Notes: generated from the letters alone by a model not told the origin. A stretch of DNA of 64,000 bases from CAXXIC01 sp049315325 (GCA_049315325.1 JBMOKJ010000002.1:124001-188000); one strand, 5' to 3'; numbered from the stretch's first letter, positions 54,896-63,298 are shown. Translations and numbers: made by a program.

Positions 54896-55672
54896 TTAGG
54901 TTTCGGACGGTTGAAAATCTGTCGCACTTGCAGGATTTGATTCGTTTTCGGTATTAGCACGCTTGTTTTTGCGGCGAGTTGCGTTGCGTCGGCATACGGT
55001 GCGAACCTCTTTGTATTCCGTTTCTATCATCGCCTTTAAATGCAAAATGGGTTCGTCGGTGTGTATCGTGCAGTAGGCATGCAAGTAGTGAAAGTAGGCA
55101 TTCATCGCCTCAATCAATTCAGGGCGAAACAAGGTAGAACTACCACTTTTCTTGTTTTCGTAAAGCTCTTTGAAGAATGCCTGAGAAGCGGCTTCGTAAG
55201 ACTCGTTTGACTTCCGCAGCGCAGCAATCCACCGCTCCATAGCGAGGGCATTCACAAACCTCGAAACTCGCTCGTTTTTAGAGAGTGCCAGTAATAGTTG
55301 TATCACGCCACTGCGTTTCGATTGACGCATTCGCTCCACTTTGCGCGGCGAATGTTTGAGTAGATGCAACAACTCTTTTGCAGCTGTTTTGTCCTCTATA
55401 TCCGACAGAAAGAGGTGCGACTTCACCGCATAATAGGTTGCTTTGTAGTCGTCTGTGCGCTTTTTGTCGGCGAGTTGCAGTTGCTCGGTATATTTGTTTT
55501 TTTGCACCTTGAGGCAGGTATCCCAATACCTTTCGTACGTGTCGCTCACCTTTTTAAACAACCCTAACTCTAGTATACCGCTTATTTCGCTATTTTCTGA
55601 TAGATGAATCACACCACTCACAAAAGTAGAGAGTTGTCCGTTGTTCATTATGTGTAAATTCAGCTCTTTCAT
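54896..55672 (-). CDS. DUF6261 family protein
   Basis: About 258 residues from the ATG at 55672 (MKELNLHIMNNGQLSTFVSGVIHL); the extra 54 codons upstream are not conserved. It is mostly helical with a charged coiled-coil core and a Lys/Arg/Asn-rich tail (RKNKRANTENES). This matches the DUF6261 family found in Bacteroidales, often in several copies and without known function. No signal peptide, so it is expected in the cytoplasm. Confidence 0.8.
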   Translation of the reverse strand: MKELNLHIMNNGQLSTFVSGVIHLSENSEISGILELGLFKKVSDTYERYWDTCLKVQKNKYTEQLQLADKKRTDDYKATYYAVKSHLFLSDIEDKTAAKELLHLLKHSPRKVERMRQSKRSGVIQLLLALSKNERVSRFVNALAMERWIAALRKSNESYEAASQAFFKELYENKKSGSSTLFRPELIEAMNAYFHYLHAYCTIHTDEPILHLKAMIETEYKEVRTVCRRNATRRKNKRANTENESNPASATDFQPSET

Positions 55673-56652
55673 TCCGAAATAATTTGTATATTTGTGCTGT
55701 TGTTTATTCGTAGGGCAGATAGGTCTAAAGATCTGCATTCTTCCTGCAAAGATAATGAATTTGAGAGCATCACCATCTAGTGTAATGCTTAAATTAATTT
55801 CAAAATTATTCTCTGCCTTTTCGACAATAAACACGATGGTAGCCTAATTGCTAACCAACTTAGATTCAAAAATCACACTTGTGATTTGATTGTCGCCCGA
55901 CAATTAGTTGAAAATCACAATCTGCACTTAATTTTCCTTTGTCAAACTTCGAACAATCACGATTGAACCATCTTTGACATTCGTCAATCGGTAATCTATT
56001 ATTGAAGTAAACGTAAACACACCACAAACAGCAGTTTCGGGAACTACTTGGAACGGTAAATCCAATTGTGATACTACCTTCCTGCGCTTCATGTAACGGA
56101 ATATCTTGTCTGGCACATCATTTCCTTCGCTTCGTGTAACGCAGTATTCTTTTGTGCAACACTCTTCCAACACCTCATGGAAGCACTATGTAGCAACGGC
56201 AACGCGCTTCCTGCGCTTATTGATAATACTGTGTAGATGCGGCGAAATGCTTACAATTGTTGCATCCAATGCTATGTATTTGTTGCGAAAAGTTTCGTGC
56301 AGTGTTTGGAGACGTGATGTCTTTGCCACAACACGCTTCCCGCTAATACATTTAACGACATGTTGATTTTGCGACAGACTTCCTTATTTGATAGTCGATG
56401 TCTTGGGTGATTGGCTTATTGTTGAATGGGCGTATGGGAGAGTGTGGTGAGAATGAGAGAAGGATTTTTTTTGAGTATAACTTAAATGCTTATCACTCAA
56501 TGTTCTTTGGATTCAAATATGGGTGATATAATGTATCTTTTTTTTAATTAATGGCAGGATTTTTACTCTATTACTTCGTTGTAGTGCTATCGCAGTTTTA
56601 TTGACTTTGATTCTGAAACGTGTAGTCTGAGGACATTGTTTCATAGTAACGG
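55673..56652. other. 980-base region without a convincing gene; decayed repeats
   Basis: Short frames exist on both strands but have poor composition. The part from 56070 to 56365 has loosely repeated blocks of cttcctgcgcttcatgtaacg type (56081, 56122, 56207 and 56335), as if a tandem repeat or gene had decayed. A TATATTTG box near 55687 on the plus strand leads to nothing visible. Confidence 0.4.
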
Positions 56653-57342
56653 TTATTTTTGTTCCATCACCCAGCTGACTAATTCGGCAGTGTTCTTCAC
56701 ACCAATTTTGTGAATCAAGTTGGTGCGATGCTTTTTAGCAGTTAGCACACTGATGAAGAGTTTTGTAGCGATATCTTTGTCGGTGTCGCCCTGCGAGATG
56801 AGGTGTAGTACCTCTTTTTCGCGTGAGGTTAGTTGGCTGAGTTTTAATGAATATTTCAGTTGATTAATCTCTTTGAGGAGCGTCTTTAGTTGCGGTTGTG
56901 TGTGCATAGAGTCGGTTATTTCTAGCCCTATCGTTAGCAATCGTTTTGGCGATTCATCTTCGAAGCGCTCTACCACACGACCCTGACAATAGTACCATCC
57001 ATATTCGTCCGTATTCTGTTTTCTAATACGATAGACAATCATCATGATGGTCTCTTCTACCGAGTTGTAAGCTGCTTTTACGGTAGTGGGCACAATCTCA
57101 AGATCATCCGGGTGGATGATACCATCCAGAAACCGATTCCCTAACGACGTCACCTCAGCTTGCGTTCTGCCCATCAGCTCCAATGCCCTCTTATTTGCCC
57201 ATATATTGCGTATCGATGTGGGGTCGCCCGGTCGCTCCAACTCATTGATATAGATGATAGAAGGTACGGAGTCCACAATGTTTTGCAGCTGTTTTAGCTC
57301 TTCGAGTGCAGCTTCTATTTTACTTTCTTCGAAATTGTTCAT
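56653..57342 (-). CDS. PAS-LuxR transcriptional regulator
   Basis: 229 residues. The N-terminal half is a PAS domain (LQNIVDSVPSIIYINELERPGDPTSIRNIWANKRALELMGRTQAEV through RLLTIGLEITD). A LuxR/FixJ helix-turn-helix closes the protein (LTSREKEVLHLISQGDTDKDIATKLFISVLTAKKHRTNLIHKIGV). It has no receiver domain, so the PAS domain probably senses the signal itself. Just upstream an 18-bp perfect palindrome overlaps its promoter and touches the promoter of the secreted-protein genes that run the other way. Confidence 0.88.
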   Translation of the reverse strand: MNNFEESKIEAALEELKQLQNIVDSVPSIIYINELERPGDPTSIRNIWANKRALELMGRTQAEVTSLGNRFLDGIIHPDDLEIVPTTVKAAYNSVEETIMMIVYRIRKQNTDEYGWYYCQGRVVERFEDESPKRLLTIGLEITDSMHTQPQLKTLLKEINQLKYSLKLSQLTSREKEVLHLISQGDTDKDIATKLFISVLTAKKHRTNLIHKIGVKNTAELVSWVMEQK

Positions 57343-57372
57343 TGTTTTAACCCTTTTATGCTAATTTTTTGA

Positions 57373-57425
57373 CAAATATACTACTTAAGTAGTATTGAAT
57401 AAATAAAAATAATCCTCTATTTTTG
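57373..57425. promoter_or_regulatory. Divergent promoters with an 18-bp palindrome
   Basis: The minus-strand -7 box TATATTTG (57380-57373) serves the PAS-LuxR gene. The perfect palindrome atactacttaagtagtat spans 57378-57395. The plus-strand promoter TTG (57395-57397), 20-base spacer and TATTTTTG (57418-57425) points to the secreted-protein genes. One bound dimer could thus control both directions. Confidence 0.6.
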
Positions 57426-57539
57426 TGATAATTGAATAATTTTTTCTTTAATGGAATCGAAGTGGCTGAAACGAACATAGTCGTTGTCTGATTTTAAGAG
57501 AAAAATGTGTTCAATGTGGGTAAATGTTATACGGAACAA

Positions 57540-57566
57540 CCCGAAAATCCGAACAAAGAGTAGGGG
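57540..57566 (+). promoter_or_regulatory. Shared leader motif, copy A
   Basis: Core GAAAATCCG, 6 bases, GAGTA; flanked by CCC and GGG(G) that can pair. GGAACAA precedes it. It lies 21 bases before the ATG at 57587. Confidence 0.6.
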
Positions 57567-57586
57567 CAATTTAAAACAAAAAGAGT

Positions 57587-57997
57587 ATGAAAACAAAAAT
57601 GTTATTTATCGCTATGGCGATTTTATTGAGTTCAGTGCAACTAATTAAAGCACAGGAAAAAGAACGTACTGTATATTCCTATGGATGGGCATATTCTTAC
57701 AAAACAAAATATCTTTTTATAAGTCCAATCGTTAGTGCAACTGAGAATCGTAAAGGGTACGTTAGTCCTTTATATAATGTATTAGCATATCAATGGCAGA
57801 AAAGGTTTTTTAAAGTTCTTGATAATTATACTGATCTAGCTTCTACGGATTTTACTAATGATGTATTTGTATGGCAATATGATTATGATAAAATTGACGA
57901 TATGAGAACTGAGAAAATCAGAAAATTCAAAAGCGATGGCTTTCAGGTTCGATATATAGATGACTTCTATTACAGACAAAATCGAACCGATGAATGA
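57587..57997 (+). CDS. Small secreted protein of unknown function
   Basis: 136 residues with a signal peptide (MKTKMLFIAMAILLSSVQLIKAQ). The mature part is rich in Tyr, Lys and Asp (YSYGWAYSYKTKYLFISPIVSATENRKGYVSPLYNVLAYQWQKRFF) and looks like an alpha/beta mix. I do not recognise a family. It is the first gene after the PAS-LuxR divergent promoter and is preceded by leader motif A. A terminator hairpin follows at 58041-58073. Confidence 0.65.
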   Translation: MKTKMLFIAMAILLSSVQLIKAQEKERTVYSYGWAYSYKTKYLFISPIVSATENRKGYVSPLYNVLAYQWQKRFFKVLDNYTDLASTDFTNDVFVWQYDYDKIDDMRTEKIRKFKSDGFQVRYIDDFYYRQNRTDE

Positions 57998-58040
57998 TTT
58001 GTAGTACTTGTAACACACTCTCATTCGATGACTTAATATT

Positions 58041-58073
58041 AGTCGGAGCGCTACTTAGAGGCGCACTCCGACT
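58041..58073 (+). terminator. Terminator after the first secreted-protein gene
   Basis: Stem agtcggag/ctccgact with gcgc able to extend it, followed by ttttacc. It ends the first unit before leader motif B. Confidence 0.7.
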
Positions 58074-58093
58074 TTTACCAGACCAAGGAACAT

Positions 58094-58120
58094 CCCGAAA
58101 ATCCGTAGAAAAGAGTAGGG
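58094..58120 (+). promoter_or_regulatory. Shared leader motif, copy B
   Basis: GAAAATCCG, 7 bases, GAGTA between CCC and GGG; GGAACAT precedes it. It lies 24 bases before the ATG at 58145. Confidence 0.6.
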
Positions 58121-58144
58121 AAAAACAACAAACAACATAAAGTT

Positions 58145-58558
58145 ATGAAAAAAGCAACAATCATTTTAGTAATCTTATTTTCTGCTTTGACTACACATGT
58201 AGATGCGCAAAATCTTACCAAAGAACAATGCCTGAAATATATAAGTGACATGAGCAATGAATTAGTTCAACACAATACTTCAGAAGCTTGTCCTCTTGAA
58301 AATTTCCGGTTGGAATATGAAACCTTAAAATGGGAAAAACATTGTGATAGTAGTTCAGAACACCAAACATTAACTCTTTCTGGGCTTTATATTGACCAAG
58401 ATGGAACAGGAGATTGGATATGTATTAAGAATTCAAAAGGAGAAGTATTCAAAAGATGTGATAAAACAGCACCTGGTCAAAAAGACAGACTGGAAAAACT
58501 ATTAAAAGCGTTACAATATTTGTCTAAGTTTACGACAAAAGATCCTTTTGCAAATTGA
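58145..58558 (+). CDS. Small secreted protein, related to the one at 62.8 kb
   Basis: 137 residues with a signal peptide (MKKATIILVILFSALTTHVDA). The mature part starts NLTKEQCLKYISDMSNEL and ends RLEKLLKALQYLSKFTTKD. The same plan (TK..., central strands, ...RIQKAINHLATFC near the end) occurs in the frameshifted gene at 62827-63280, suggesting paralogy. Three or four cysteines could form disulfides after export. Family unknown; leader motif B precedes it. Confidence 0.65.
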   Translation: MKKATIILVILFSALTTHVDAQNLTKEQCLKYISDMSNELVQHNTSEACPLENFRLEYETLKWEKHCDSSSEHQTLTLSGLYIDQDGTGDWICIKNSKGEVFKRCDKTAPGQKDRLEKLLKALQYLSKFTTKDPFAN

Positions 58559-58582
58559 ATATCCTTTACTTAACCGGAGTAT

Positions 58583-58609
58583 CCCGAAAATTCGTAGAAA
58601 AGAATAGGG
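58583..58609 (+). promoter_or_regulatory. Shared leader motif, copy C (no gene directly behind it)
   Basis: GAAAATTCG, 7 bases, GAATA between CCC and GGG; GGAGTAT precedes it. The next 105 bases have no gene before copy D. Confidence 0.55.
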
Positions 58610-58714
58610 GAAATAATTTTATACAAAGCATTCAAACATCTCTGTGAATTATGTGGCATCAAACTAATGAATGAAGATTTATTTTAAAAATATAAAGTGA
58701 TTCCAAAGGGCGTA

Positions 58715-58742
58715 TCAGGAAATCCGAATGAATGAGTATTGA
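58715..58742 (+). promoter_or_regulatory. Shared leader motif, copy D (diverged)
   Basis: GGAAATCCG, 7 bases, GAGTA. The outer triplets have changed to TCA and TGA, which still pair when one base is skipped. It lies 22 bases before the ATG at 58765. Confidence 0.5.
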
Positions 58743-58764
58743 AAATAACTAAATAAATATACTT

Positions 58765-60246
58765 ATGAAATCCATTTATATATCAATAATACTTGTGATT
58801 TTTACTTTGAATGCTTATTCGCAAACAACCTATTATCCATTGGTTAAAGGAGCAGGTTCGGGTGAAACAAGTGAAAATAATACGACCTATTCTCATCATA
58901 GTAATTATACTATGCGGATACTTAACCTAACGGTAAAATGGGATCTGTCTATTTTGTTTGGTGAACCAGTAGTAAATGGAGTATTCAAATGGAGAGCGGC
59001 CTCCGAAACTCCTGAGGATTATTTAGATAGCCGTGATTGCATATTATTAGAATGTTTGCCAGAGAAAACCACTGGTTATTATGTTTATATTAAGCTTAGC
59101 CCCACAGTCCCAAAATCAGGTGACGGATATGGATATAACACTCCCGGATCTCCTTCGTGGGCAAATGTTTTTTGCACCCGTAAGGGAGAGAATATGACAC
59201 ATGAAATAGCCGGATTTACAGCAAGCACTGCTAAAGCAATCTGGAAAAATGGCTTTAGGGTTACCGGGTTAGTGTTATTACGGGAAGGTGGAAAAGATGG
59301 CTGGTTAAAACCAAAATCTACCAACTCCGATGATTTCTGGGACACCCCCGAAAACACAACTACCACACAGCAGCAGAAGCAAGGCGTAAAACAACAAGAA
59401 GCAGTTGAGCGTCAGAAACAACTTACCGAACAAGCTAAAGCCAAATATAACGCTTTGAAAAATCCATATACATGGAATGTGAATAATCGTGATACAGTTA
59501 CTGAAACTAGTATTCAAGCACTAAAGTCACTAAATTCTTATTTCAACAACGGTACCATTACCATAAGTTCTGTAAGTAAAGGAAAACTTAACTCCACCGC
59601 CTCCGATATAAGTTCCAACCTGCAATTAGCACAAGGCTGGAATACCCTCCGCATAGCTCTGAAAGGTGATAATTACAATGTAAGGGATTCGGTGAAGGTG
59701 TATTATAAAAAAGCTCCAAAAGATAGCCGCTTTGGTACTTTTACCGACCCGCGTGATGGAAATGTGTATAAAACAGTGAAAATTGGCAATCAGGTATGGA
59801 TGGCAGAAAATCTGCGTTATAGAGCGTCTTCAGGATGCTGGGCTTATGATAATGATGAAAGCAATGCAAAAATTTATGGTTATTTGTACGACTGGAATAC
59901 AGCCATGAGAGTTTGTCCTCCAGGTTGGCATTTACCTACTGATTCGGAATGGTCATATTTAAATAAGATATCAAGCGAAGAATTGAAAGCAACTACAGGA
60001 TGGAACGAATATAAAAGAAACATTAACGGAACAAATAGGAGTGGTTTTTCCGCTATGCCTGGAGGTTTTCGTTATCATAATAATAATGGCTTTGATAATA
60101 TTGGAGTCGGTGGCTTTTGGTGGAGTGCATCAAAGAGAGGTAATTATAACGCATATCTCTGGTATTTGTTTTTAGATTATAATGATATTAAGAAAAAAGA
60201 TGATTATATCGATATTGCAATAGCGATTAGGTGCATTAGGAATTAA
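58765..60246 (+). CDS. Secreted FISUMP-domain protein
   Basis: 493 residues. After a signal peptide (MKSIYISIILVIFTLNAYSQ) comes a beta-rich domain of about 180 residues. A Gln-rich coiled coil (TTTQQQKQGVKQQEAVERQKQLTEQAKAKYNALK) follows, then a small beta domain. The C-terminal Fibrobacter-succinogenes-major-paralogous (FISUMP) domain covers residues ~325-493: DPRDGNVYKTVKIGNQVWMAENLRY, GYLYDWNTAMRVCPPGWHLPTDSEW, GFSAMPGGFRY and FWWSAS. The domain marks surface or exported proteins; its biochemical role is not known. Leader motif D lies in front. Confidence 0.88.
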   Translation: MKSIYISIILVIFTLNAYSQTTYYPLVKGAGSGETSENNTTYSHHSNYTMRILNLTVKWDLSILFGEPVVNGVFKWRAASETPEDYLDSRDCILLECLPEKTTGYYVYIKLSPTVPKSGDGYGYNTPGSPSWANVFCTRKGENMTHEIAGFTASTAKAIWKNGFRVTGLVLLREGGKDGWLKPKSTNSDDFWDTPENTTTTQQQKQGVKQQEAVERQKQLTEQAKAKYNALKNPYTWNVNNRDTVTETSIQALKSLNSYFNNGTITISSVSKGKLNSTASDISSNLQLAQGWNTLRIALKGDNYNVRDSVKVYYKKAPKDSRFGTFTDPRDGNVYKTVKIGNQVWMAENLRYRASSGCWAYDNDESNAKIYGYLYDWNTAMRVCPPGWHLPTDSEWSYLNKISSEELKATTGWNEYKRNINGTNRSGFSAMPGGFRYHNNNGFDNIGVGGFWWSASKRGNYNAYLWYLFLDYNDIKKKDDYIDIAIAIRCIRN

Positions 60247-60290
60247 TTGTATTTATTTTTACAAACTATTTAACAATATATATATAATCT

Positions 60291-60974
60291 ATGAAAACAT
60301 CAAGTTTATTTCGAATGATTGTTCCGATAGTAATGGTTACGATACTTCAAGGTACTACAATTGCTCAAATGGTTGGAATTAAAAAGATTGAGTTTCAGAA
60401 GCATTATCGTTTTCAAAAAGACGCTATGTGGTGTTGGGCTACATCAGCTGAAATGGTACTGTCTTATGAAGGTATTTTGTTAAAGCAGGAAGAAATAGTA
60501 CGTCATATCAAGGGCGGAGTATATAGCATGACAGGTAGCATTTTTGATATGATAAGAGTAACAAATTGTATTCTTAAAGATAGTATGGAAAATAATACAA
60601 TATTATCTGGACAATATATAATTGGAGCTCCATATCCAAATGTGCTATTTAATCAACTAAAAAATAAACGTCCGGTTATTTTAAACTATAATTCAGGACA
60701 TGCAATTGGGCATGCTATTGTATTAACAGGTATAGATTATGTAAAAAATCCTGATAATACCATTACCATTACAAAATGTTATATTTTTGATCCATTTTCA
60801 TATGCACAATCATATGATATATTAGGAAAACCATTCTTGAAAGCAGATTCATCCTTGTCCTATAAGGAATACTTTTTGCAAATGGACAAATTGGGCAATG
60901 TACAATTACTTTCTTCGAGTGGTTTTGTAGGTATAATAAGTGGTGTTATTTTGATAGATGCCGCATACATTTAA
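60291..60974 (+). CDS. Exported papain-like cysteine peptidase
   Basis: 227 residues with a signal peptide (through IAQ at about residue 26). The active-site Cys48 lies in FQKDAMWCWATSAEMVLSYEG, His141 in AIGHAIVLTGIDY, and the third residue probably in IFDPF. That order matches papain-like (AvrRpt2/C70-type or C39-like) peptidases. It could process proteins outside the inner membrane, perhaps the neighbouring exported ones; this is inference. It lies 44 bases after the FISUMP gene and 14 before the TonB gene, an operon spacing. Confidence 0.8.
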   Translation: MKTSSLFRMIVPIVMVTILQGTTIAQMVGIKKIEFQKHYRFQKDAMWCWATSAEMVLSYEGILLKQEEIVRHIKGGVYSMTGSIFDMIRVTNCILKDSMENNTILSGQYIIGAPYPNVLFNQLKNKRPVILNYNSGHAIGHAIVLTGIDYVKNPDNTITITKCYIFDPFSYAQSYDILGKPFLKADSSLSYKEYFLQMDKLGNVQLLSSSGFVGIISGVILIDAAYI

Positions 60975-60988
60975 AATTGAAATAATTT

Positions 60989-61750
60989 ATGAAAACAACC
61001 CTTACCTCCCTGCTTTTCGTTCTCAGCTTTTGTTCAGGCATAAGCGCACAGACTAATGATGAGCAAGCTCGTCAGAAATACATACAAGCCAAAGAGGCTT
61101 TTGAAAATGGGAAATATAACTATGCTCTAAGTAATCTGTTAGATGCAAAGCTGTTGCTGGGGAAAACCAATGCACGGATACAACCATATTTTGTAAAATG
61201 CTATGCAAAAATGGGGCGTTGGTACAGTGCTAAACTTGCTATAAAAAATTATTATGCGCTTAATCCCGATAAGAACTTGGTAGATTATGCGGAAATAGTG
61301 GAGCTTGAAAAAGAAGCAGATAAACATCTTACCCAACAAGAAGTTGATCAGATAAACGCTCAACTGGCAAATCCCAGCCAGAAAACAAAATCAGCAATTA
61401 AAACAACATCAGGAGGTAGAGTAAAATCAAAAGAAGACAGACATTCTATAGTTGAAGAGATGCCTCAATTTCCAGGTGGTGAAGGTTGCCTTACCAAATT
61501 CCTAAATGAAAATCTGCAATATCCCCCAGTATCACAGGAGTGTGGCATTCAGGGAACGGTTAATGTGCGATTTTTGGTATTAAAAGACGGCACTATTGGC
61601 GATGTGGAAGTTGTAAAATCGCTCGATAAAGCTTGCGATAAGGAAGTTATTCGATTGGTAAAGTGTATGCCCAAATGGTCGCCAGGTAAACAAAATGGTG
61701 TAGTTGTGCCAGTTTGGTACAGCCTGCCTGTTAGTTTTCATTTGGATTAA
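60989..61750 (+). CDS. TonB C-terminal domain protein with helical repeat region
   Basis: 253 residues. Signal peptide (MKTTLTSLLFVLSFCSGISAQ), then TPR-like helices (ARQKYIQAKEAFENGKYNYALSNLLDAK), a basic linker, and the TonB C-terminal domain (EEMPQFPGGEGCLTKFLNENLQYPPVSQECGIQGTVNVRFLVLKDGTIGDVEVVKS through PKWSPGKQNGVVVPVWYSLPVSF). The protein has a cleavable signal instead of the usual inner-membrane anchor, so classic energy transduction is doubtful. It may act as a periplasmic partner protein. Confidence 0.85.
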   Translation: MKTTLTSLLFVLSFCSGISAQTNDEQARQKYIQAKEAFENGKYNYALSNLLDAKLLLGKTNARIQPYFVKCYAKMGRWYSAKLAIKNYYALNPDKNLVDYAEIVELEKEADKHLTQQEVDQINAQLANPSQKTKSAIKTTSGGRVKSKEDRHSIVEEMPQFPGGEGCLTKFLNENLQYPPVSQECGIQGTVNVRFLVLKDGTIGDVEVVKSLDKACDKEVIRLVKCMPKWSPGKQNGVVVPVWYSLPVSFHLD

Positions 61751-61792
61751 AATAAAAGATAGAGCTGTCAAAACATATTCAAAAAAAGCATT

Positions 61793-62731
61793 ATGAACCC
61801 ACAAAACAAAACGAGCAAATTGGCAACCTTAGCCACTCTGTTGTTCTGCATGATTGCACAAAGCAGTATGGCTCAAGTAGCCTTAATAAAAGCGATGGAT
61901 AAAACCAAAGGGCTGATGGATTACGAAATCGTGTATGGCACAGACAAAGAGCCGGCCATCAACTCACTTTATTCAAAGGGGTTTAATAATTGTGCGATTT
62001 ATTCGCAAGAAGCCTACGTGAAAGACGATTACCACATCACTAAAGGGTTTATGGTACTGGTGGTTTACAATGAAAAAGCAAGTAATGGTGCTATCTATAG
62101 GCACATGGGCATTGGGATAAGCAGAACCAGTTACCAAGAAGCCGAAGAGAGAGCTGCCGGAAATCTCGGCACATACTATTGGAGTTGGTATCAGGCCAAA
62201 GGGTATGAGGTGGTGCAACGCTCACTTTTTGATTTCAAGACAGAAGAGAAGACTTATGTGGCAGTAAAAGCTGTATTTAAGAAAGATGAGGCAGGTAATA
62301 AAAAATTAATTGCCGTATCATTAAGTGCAGGCTCTACGACCGACGAAGAATATGGTGAAATCAGGAAACAGCTGGGGCGTACTTCAGAGAGGAATGAGAT
62401 TTATGTTACGCGCATTTTTGCACGTATCGGAGACAAAGTAGCCGTTATCAAAAGCACCTCGGTATCCGACAAAAACATTAGTACCGACAAAATTCAATTG
62501 ATTTGCTCCAACTCCGAAGGGAAATACAACGTAGAACTGTCGCCCGAAGGCACGGTGACACATGGCAACGAACCCGCAAAATATGTACTCTATAGCGAAA
62601 TGAAAATAGAGAAGGAATCATTTACGCTAGAAGGGCTTATTAAGCAGCAGCTTCGTAAAAAATTAAAAGAAGATATGAAAAACAACCCTGAAAGGAAATC
62701 AACTTCAGTTCATTTAGGTATCAGAGGGTAG
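61793..62731 (+). CDS. Exported protein of unknown function
   Basis: 312 residues with a signal peptide (LATLATLLFCMIAQSSMAQ). The first half has a Cys/Tyr-containing region with GFMVLVVYNEKASNGAIYRHMGIGISRTSYQEAEERAAGNL. The second half looks beta-rich (VYVTRIFARIGDKVAVIKSTSVSD-like stretches), ending in a basic helix (LIKQQLRKKLKEDMKNNP). I do not recognise a family. It follows the TonB-C gene by 42 bases and closes this unit before leader motif E. Confidence 0.65.
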   Translation: MNPQNKTSKLATLATLLFCMIAQSSMAQVALIKAMDKTKGLMDYEIVYGTDKEPAINSLYSKGFNNCAIYSQEAYVKDDYHITKGFMVLVVYNEKASNGAIYRHMGIGISRTSYQEAEERAAGNLGTYYWSWYQAKGYEVVQRSLFDFKTEEKTYVAVKAVFKKDEAGNKKLIAVSLSAGSTTDEEYGEIRKQLGRTSERNEIYVTRIFARIGDKVAVIKSTSVSDKNISTDKIQLICSNSEGKYNVELSPEGTVTHGNEPAKYVLYSEMKIEKESFTLEGLIKQQLRKKLKEDMKNNPERKSTSVHLGIRG

Positions 62732-62777
62732 TGATTAAGCGTTCGTGATGCTAAAAGAGATACACAAAAAGGACATC

Positions 62778-62804
62778 GCCGAAAATCCTTTAAACAGAGT
62801 AGGC
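62778..62804 (+). promoter_or_regulatory. Shared leader motif, copy E (compensating change)
   Basis: GAAAATCCT, 7 bases, GAGTA, flanked by GCC and GGC instead of CCC and GGG. Both sides changed together, so pairing is kept. It lies 22 bases before the start at 62827. Confidence 0.6.
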
Positions 62805-62826
62805 AATAAAATCAAACATTACAATT

Positions 62827-63280
62827 TTGAAAACAATCAAATTAATCGTACTTGCAGCTTTGCTGCTGCCTGTATTAGTTAGCCAAGCACAAACCAAAGG
62901 GGAAACTATTGAGTGGTTGAAGGAAAAATTTAGTAAGTTTTTGACAAGTACTAATACCGAAAGCTCTGAAATAAAAAATCCAAAATTGATGAATATTAAT
63001 GAATGTGAAATTGTATTTTCTTATGAAATAAAGCTTACGAGCAGTAAAAATTGGTATGCTGGAATTAACCTTTCCAACAATGGGTTGTCAAATTGAAACT
63101 AATGGGCAAATATCATTTCAAAACAACGTAGTTAAAAACACCGTAATTAATCATGATTATTTCTTTTCAATGGTACAATATATTTTAATTGATAACCGTG
63201 AGGATAAAATATACGAGCGCATCCAAAAAGCAATAAATCATTTAGCTACTTTTTGTCCAAAGAAAACGGAAACTTTCTAA
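62827..63280 (+). pseudogene. Frameshifted small secreted protein gene
   Basis: The first part (TTG start, MKTIKLIVLAALLLPVLVSQAQ signal, then TKGETIEWLKEKF through SSKNWYAGINLSNNG) is in one frame to 63096. The second (GCQIETNGQISFQNNVVKN through YERIQKAINHLATFCPKKTETF) continues in the next frame to 63280. A change near 63060-63095 joins them. The combined product resembles the 58145 protein. Either the gene is broken or there is a sequence error. The TTG start is also unusual among these ATG-starting neighbours. Confidence 0.65.
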
Positions 63281-63298
63281 AGTAAAACTACACTCCTT

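Noticed and set aside
55928..56173. 81-codon minus-strand frame in the decayed region
   Set aside because: No start context and no recognisable family; its sequence overlaps the degenerate repeat blocks.
57540..58742. Leader motifs as integron attC sites
   Set aside because: The copies lack the GTTRRRY/RYYYAAC core sites and lie before genes, not between inverted core sites; no integrase is in the window.
57540..58742. Leader motifs as ECF sigma-factor promoters (GGAAC start)
   Set aside because: GGAAC-like bases are present in some copies, but the spacing to any conserved -10-like block does not fit 16-17 bases, and copies D and E differ in the first block.
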